Part shown: piece by piece, positions 6,701-8,898 of the stretch
How positions within the stretch are numbered: position 1 is the stretch's first letter
How the letters are laid out: the number at the start of each line of letters is the position of its first letter
Origin: Caldifarciminota bacterium
GTDB lineage: Bacteria; Hydrothermota; Hydrothermia; S141-80
Assembly (NCBI GenBank): GCA_015490255.1
Contig: WFYF01000068.1
Location: 1 to 8,898, forward strand
Reading direction: 5' to 3'
DNA length: 8,898 nucleotides
The notes under the pieces: generated by a model
Told to the model about the DNA's origin: nothing
Database searches by the model: none
The model's input: only the letters and a program-made list of their open reading frames with translations
Translations under genes and position numbers: made by a program

Positions 6701-8898
6701 GGTTCCGATCCTCGGTTTCCAGCACCGGCTCGGCCCCCACAATCTCCCCCCGGCAGTTGCGGCGGATGCCGTTTTCGTTCAGATTGGTCGCCAGATCCAC
6801 CCACAGCACCCCCTCATCCCCCTGAACCACCAGATCAAGGAACTCATAGTAAGTGAGGTTCACCCCCATGGGATCCAGAACGGTGTTCAGACTCGCCCAG
6901 TTGGCGGTGTCTCCCGGGTGGATGGGGTCGGCCACCCACATCAGAACCGGAGCCCGCTCGTTACGCTGCTGGGGTGTGGGAAGGTTGGGAAAGATGTCGC
7001 CCCGGAGGAAGAAGTTGTCCGGAACCGCCCAGAACACGGAGCGCGCCAGCTCCGAGGTGTCCCGATCCTCGGGAGGGCTTCCCCATTTCCAGGCCCGGCC
7101 ATAGGTCACCGGGAAGGAAAGGGTGAGGCTCCGGCTTTCCATATCGTCCACAAACGCCCGGCCCAGGGTGTTGGGATTGGGGAAAGATCGGGCCCCTTCC
7201 ACCGCAAAGGTGATCAGCGGTTCCCGCCGTCGTCCTCCCGGCGTTCGGGGAAGGTCACGGCTTGAGGGGAACAGGTCCCGGATGCGGCGCAACCACAGGG
7301 GGGCCAGCCCCCCCTCCAGCCGGAGATCCGCCACCAGGTTCCGGGCCGGCCCCCCATCCCAGGAAGGCCGCAGGTCCCGGGTGCTCTGCCCCCGATAGAG
7401 AAACACCCCCGCAAGGGACAGAGAAGAGTCCGGGGTGGTGGAATACAGGGACATCCCCAGGAGGGAGGTCTGCATCAGAGAAAAGGCTTCGCCGTAGTCA
7501 TAGGAAACCGAAAGCCGCACCGAGGTGTCCTGGAGGATCTGGGGGTTGAGGATGCGCACAACCCCGAAGTCATAGTCCACCTCATAGTCCACCCCTTCCT
7601 GAAGGGGTCGTCCGTTGGCGATCACCCGGACACTCCCTTCCAGCACGTTGAAAGGAAGGGAGATCTCCCGCCTCCGGGTGACGTATCGCACCACGATCCG
7701 GTAACGGGTGCCCTCGTTGGGCTGGAGCTGATCCTGGAAATAGACCGCCGAGTCCGGAACGCTCAGATCCGGCCGGACAAAGGGCAGGGGATCCGGGAAA
7801 AACAGCAATCCCCGGGCCCGGTCCAGCACGGTGATGGGCACCCCGTCCCGGAACACGGTTTCGTTCACCAGTCCGTCTCCATCGGGATCCAGCCCGAAGA
7901 TTTCCAGATAGGTTTTGCCGTTTTCACCGGGGAGGAGCACCCCTGCCGAATCCCGATAGATGGTGATCTGAAGATCCACGATGTCGGGAGCCTCGGCCGC
8001 GGAATACAGTTCATAGACATTCCGGAGCTGCATAAACCACAGGACCGAATCCCGGTGGGTCCCCGCCTCAATGGTGGGCAGCAGGGGCCGGATGAGCTTG
8101 AGCTCCAGAGGCTGGGACGTGTCCGGAGGCACATAGCCGATGGTGTCCCCATCCTCGGTGATATAGGACACCCCCAGCCGGAAGGGGGTGATGGGAACGT
8201 TCCGGATCTCAATCACGTTGCTGGACCGATAGAATATGAAGTCCTGGTTGGACTCCAGCAGGGGATGGAACTGTCCTTCTTCGCAGTCGTTGAAATCCGG
8301 CGTGCCGTCCAGATCATAAAAACAGGCCGCTCCGCTGCGGGCCCCCAGATCGTTGTCGTTGGTCAGGTTCTGATCGTCCATAAAGACCTGGATTTCCCGG
8401 ATGGGCCGGGTCTCGCCCAGATAGAAGAACCGGTCTTTCACATAGGCCCGACCGAACAGGGTGTCCACGTTGACGGTGCCTCCCGCCTGAAGTTCCTGCG
8501 ACCGGCTCTGCCCCTGCTGGCGGGTGGCCACAAAGGCCATCTGCACGGGTCCCAGCTGGAGTTCTCCCCGCAGACCGAAAAGGCCCTTTTTCGCCCCCCC
8601 GCCGGCGGAAAAGGCTGCATATTGCATGGAGAGTGGAAGGCGGAGCTCCGTGTTCCCCGCCTCCAGGACCTTCACAATTTCGTCCTCGTCCCCCGTATAG
8701 CGCAGACGAATGGTGTTCTTCGTGTTGTCCTGGATTTCCGAGTTGTGGTCAATCTGCACGCTGATCTTGCGCCCGATGGTCCCGGTGAGGGAAAGGAGAA
8801 GCACCTGGTCCAGTTCAATTTCGGGGAAGCTGGCCACACCGCCATAAGCCTCCCGGAGACTGGGGTTGGTGTTGTAGTTCTGGGAATATGAAAAGGAG
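3771..8898 (-). CDS. sprA: SprA-like giant outer-membrane protein (T9SS translocon family), 5' end missing
   Basis: The 1,708 visible C-terminal residues; the frame stays open through the right edge, so the GTG at 8837 is not the real start. SprA of Flavobacterium is the giant outer-membrane barrel through which type IX secretion cargo crosses. Matching features: RLRYTGDEDEIVKVLEAGN (about 8653-8709), the SprA N-domain signature, then FGLRGELQLGPVQ; FVDDMESRS (about 7130-7157), like the SprA AFIDDFEGS motif; Asp/Asn-rich EF-hand-like loops (DRNRNGLLDPGED, DLNENGQLD) in the middle; NGWKFFRIPI; and WVDDIQLLEPRTRGGYAAN (about 5640-5697) opening the C-terminal half. From about 5600 to 3771 the protein is dense in alternating-residue beta strands rich in S, T, R and N, ending VSVTFNF, an outer-membrane beta signal with terminal Phe. 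Full-length SprA is about 2,400 residues, so several hundred are missing. Signal peptide and promoter are outside the window. Confidence 0.88.
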   Translation of the reverse strand, partial: SFSYSQNYNTNPSLREAYGGVASFPEIELDQVLLLSLTGTIGRKISVQIDHNSEIQDNTKNTIRLRYTGDEDEIVKVLEAGNTELRLPLSMQYAAFSAGGGAKKGLFGLRGELQLGPVQMAFVATRQQGQSRSQELQAGGTVNVDTLFGRAYVKDRFFYLGETRPIREIQVFMDDQNLTNDNDLGARSGAACFYDLDGTPDFNDCEEGQFHPLLESNQDFIFYRSSNVIEIRNVPITPFRLGVSYITEDGDTIGYVPPDTSQPLELKLIRPLLPTIEAGTHRDSVLWFMQLRNVYELYSAAEAPDIVDLQITIYRDSAGVLLPGENGKTYLEIFGLDPDGDGLVNETVFRDGVPITVLDRARGLLFFPDPLPFVRPDLSVPDSAVYFQDQLQPNEGTRYRIVVRYVTRRREISLPFNVLEGSVRVIANGRPLQEGVDYEVDYDFGVVRILNPQILQDTSVRLSVSYDYGEAFSLMQTSLLGMSLYSTTPDSSLSLAGVFLYRGQSTRDLRPSWDGGPARNLVADLRLEGGLAPLWLRRIRDLFPSSRDLPRTPGGRRREPLITFAVEGARSFPNPNTLGRAFVDDMESRSLTLSFPVTYGRAWKWGSPPEDRDTSELARSVFWAVPDNFFLRGDIFPNLPTPQQRNERAPVLMWVADPIHPGDTANWASLNTVLDPMGVNLTYYEFLDLVVQGDEGVLWVDLATNLNENGIRRNCRGEIVGAEPVLETEDRNRNGLLDPGEDTGLDGVAGDDGAQVPGDDCNDDYRFDLSDYSRTSGTENNGGRPDTEDLNENGQLDILSDYISLPVPLDDSLYDVYGVRPYAEVNGWKFFRIPIRSAQMRQYGSRFLETAVRFGRLRWQNFRRKDTLFIAKLDVVGNDWRRQGIVDETGAWPVDTTVERFAVGTVSTDETPDYTPPPDAVRLRLADGTLESERSTSLLVENLRPGHLALLFRDLSDRRQNYRNYRKLKLWVRPRTGASPPYGTFVFRVGTDSLRYYEIRTPLQGGWQAMWVDLDRLPRLKDSLRNAGGGDTLRFGSITIVGEPNLHAVGYLAFGLANTDSLDLTQEIWVDDIQLLEPRTRGGYAANLQAELRLSPLLRATVSGNFLDDDFVAFESREPGYRTQESRSINLSSEPLNVLTAHPPAQLAVNYNESWRREVPRYAPDTDLLVEGDLAERFASVSTSSQFQVSLSSPSFRGGLALPGITYNRRRNLTRGPYTNQEGFSQDLSVSWNPRITRSGWTRLDLRPWPTSLGLQASYSENRTRTRDVRAGTDVRSWKWYYDLGGNVGAQPMKNLSLNYGRNHRFAGYLAPGSRNPPEVSLSESFTARWTLSLWRILFSPQVNSSYSENRDENPAILATDLRSVNRNQTLSGNLTLPTASLLRALVDLVRRGLPDTTRKVGSPTWLLDQLQRGLSRMMDVGVSLSLNQRFTAGTVWGRPDWRFRLGFSRTLPPFDERTYSESRTTTLNLTNLSLSLGRITLNFTPTWSWQRTFTASSATFQDQKTWPAVRLSTNLTRPPLPLPPSWQITSLMVSGNLDRSFSVSGTLIPVREEQSRSVDDNLGLDLQATLRNGVRPQLSWNRRTSRQQNVTGGYAVENLTRSNDLRFSFSYTFSRPGGFRIPLSDARVFRMRGNMTVSFSYVRSRQESFAAGLPNGSTASSEWNLSARYTFGSGVNGELLLRRVESRDQSQNVSGSTQLQVSVTFNF

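Noticed and set aside
5757..7265. Long plus-strand open frame opposite sprA (502 codons)
   Set aside because: Lies entirely inside the strongly supported SprA-like frame on the other strand; no family features and no ribosome binding site noted.
8055..8891. Plus-strand open frame opposite the start of the visible sprA part
   Set aside because: Mirrors codons of the SprA N-domain; no domain or motif of its own.

Overview
The window is a GC-rich stretch of bacterial chromosome, probably from a thermophilic or stress-adapted diderm of the FCB group or a related candidate phylum such as WOR-3/Hydrothermae. That placement is inference. It rests on a giant SprA-like outer-membrane protein (a Bacteroidota-type secretion family), a glucosylglycerate-type compatible-solute operon typical of thermophiles, and two genes with promoter-like sequences directly in front of their start codons. 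I cannot name a species.

Layout. Positions 1-1382, minus strand: a two-gene operon for a glucosyl-3-phosphoglycerate synthase (gpgS) and a HAD-family sugar-phosphoglycerate phosphatase, the latter cut by the left edge. Together they would make glucosylglycerate (or mannosylglycerate). Positions 1383-1630: intergenic, with a good -10 box for gpgS and weaker plus-strand promoter candidates. Positions 1631-2088, plus strand: a small toxin-antitoxin pair in the order hicB then hicA. Positions 2089-2483: a lower-GC stretch with no intact gene, holding a broken fragment that resembles one LVIVD repeat (a surface or periplasmic beta-propeller repeat). Positions 2484-3761, plus strand: a polytopic polysaccharide flippase of the MOP/Wzx type. 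Positions 3771-8898, minus strand: the C-terminal 1,708 residues of a SprA-like protein, whose start lies beyond the right edge.

The flippase and sprA converge with a 9-base gap and are not one operon. The theme is envelope and stress: a cytoplasmic compatible solute, lipid-linked glycan export, and a giant outer-membrane translocon-like barrel. The hicBA pair and LVIVD remnant form a lower-GC insertion-like patch between the two GC-rich blocks. No rRNA, tRNA, CRISPR array, insertion sequence or convincing terminator was seen.
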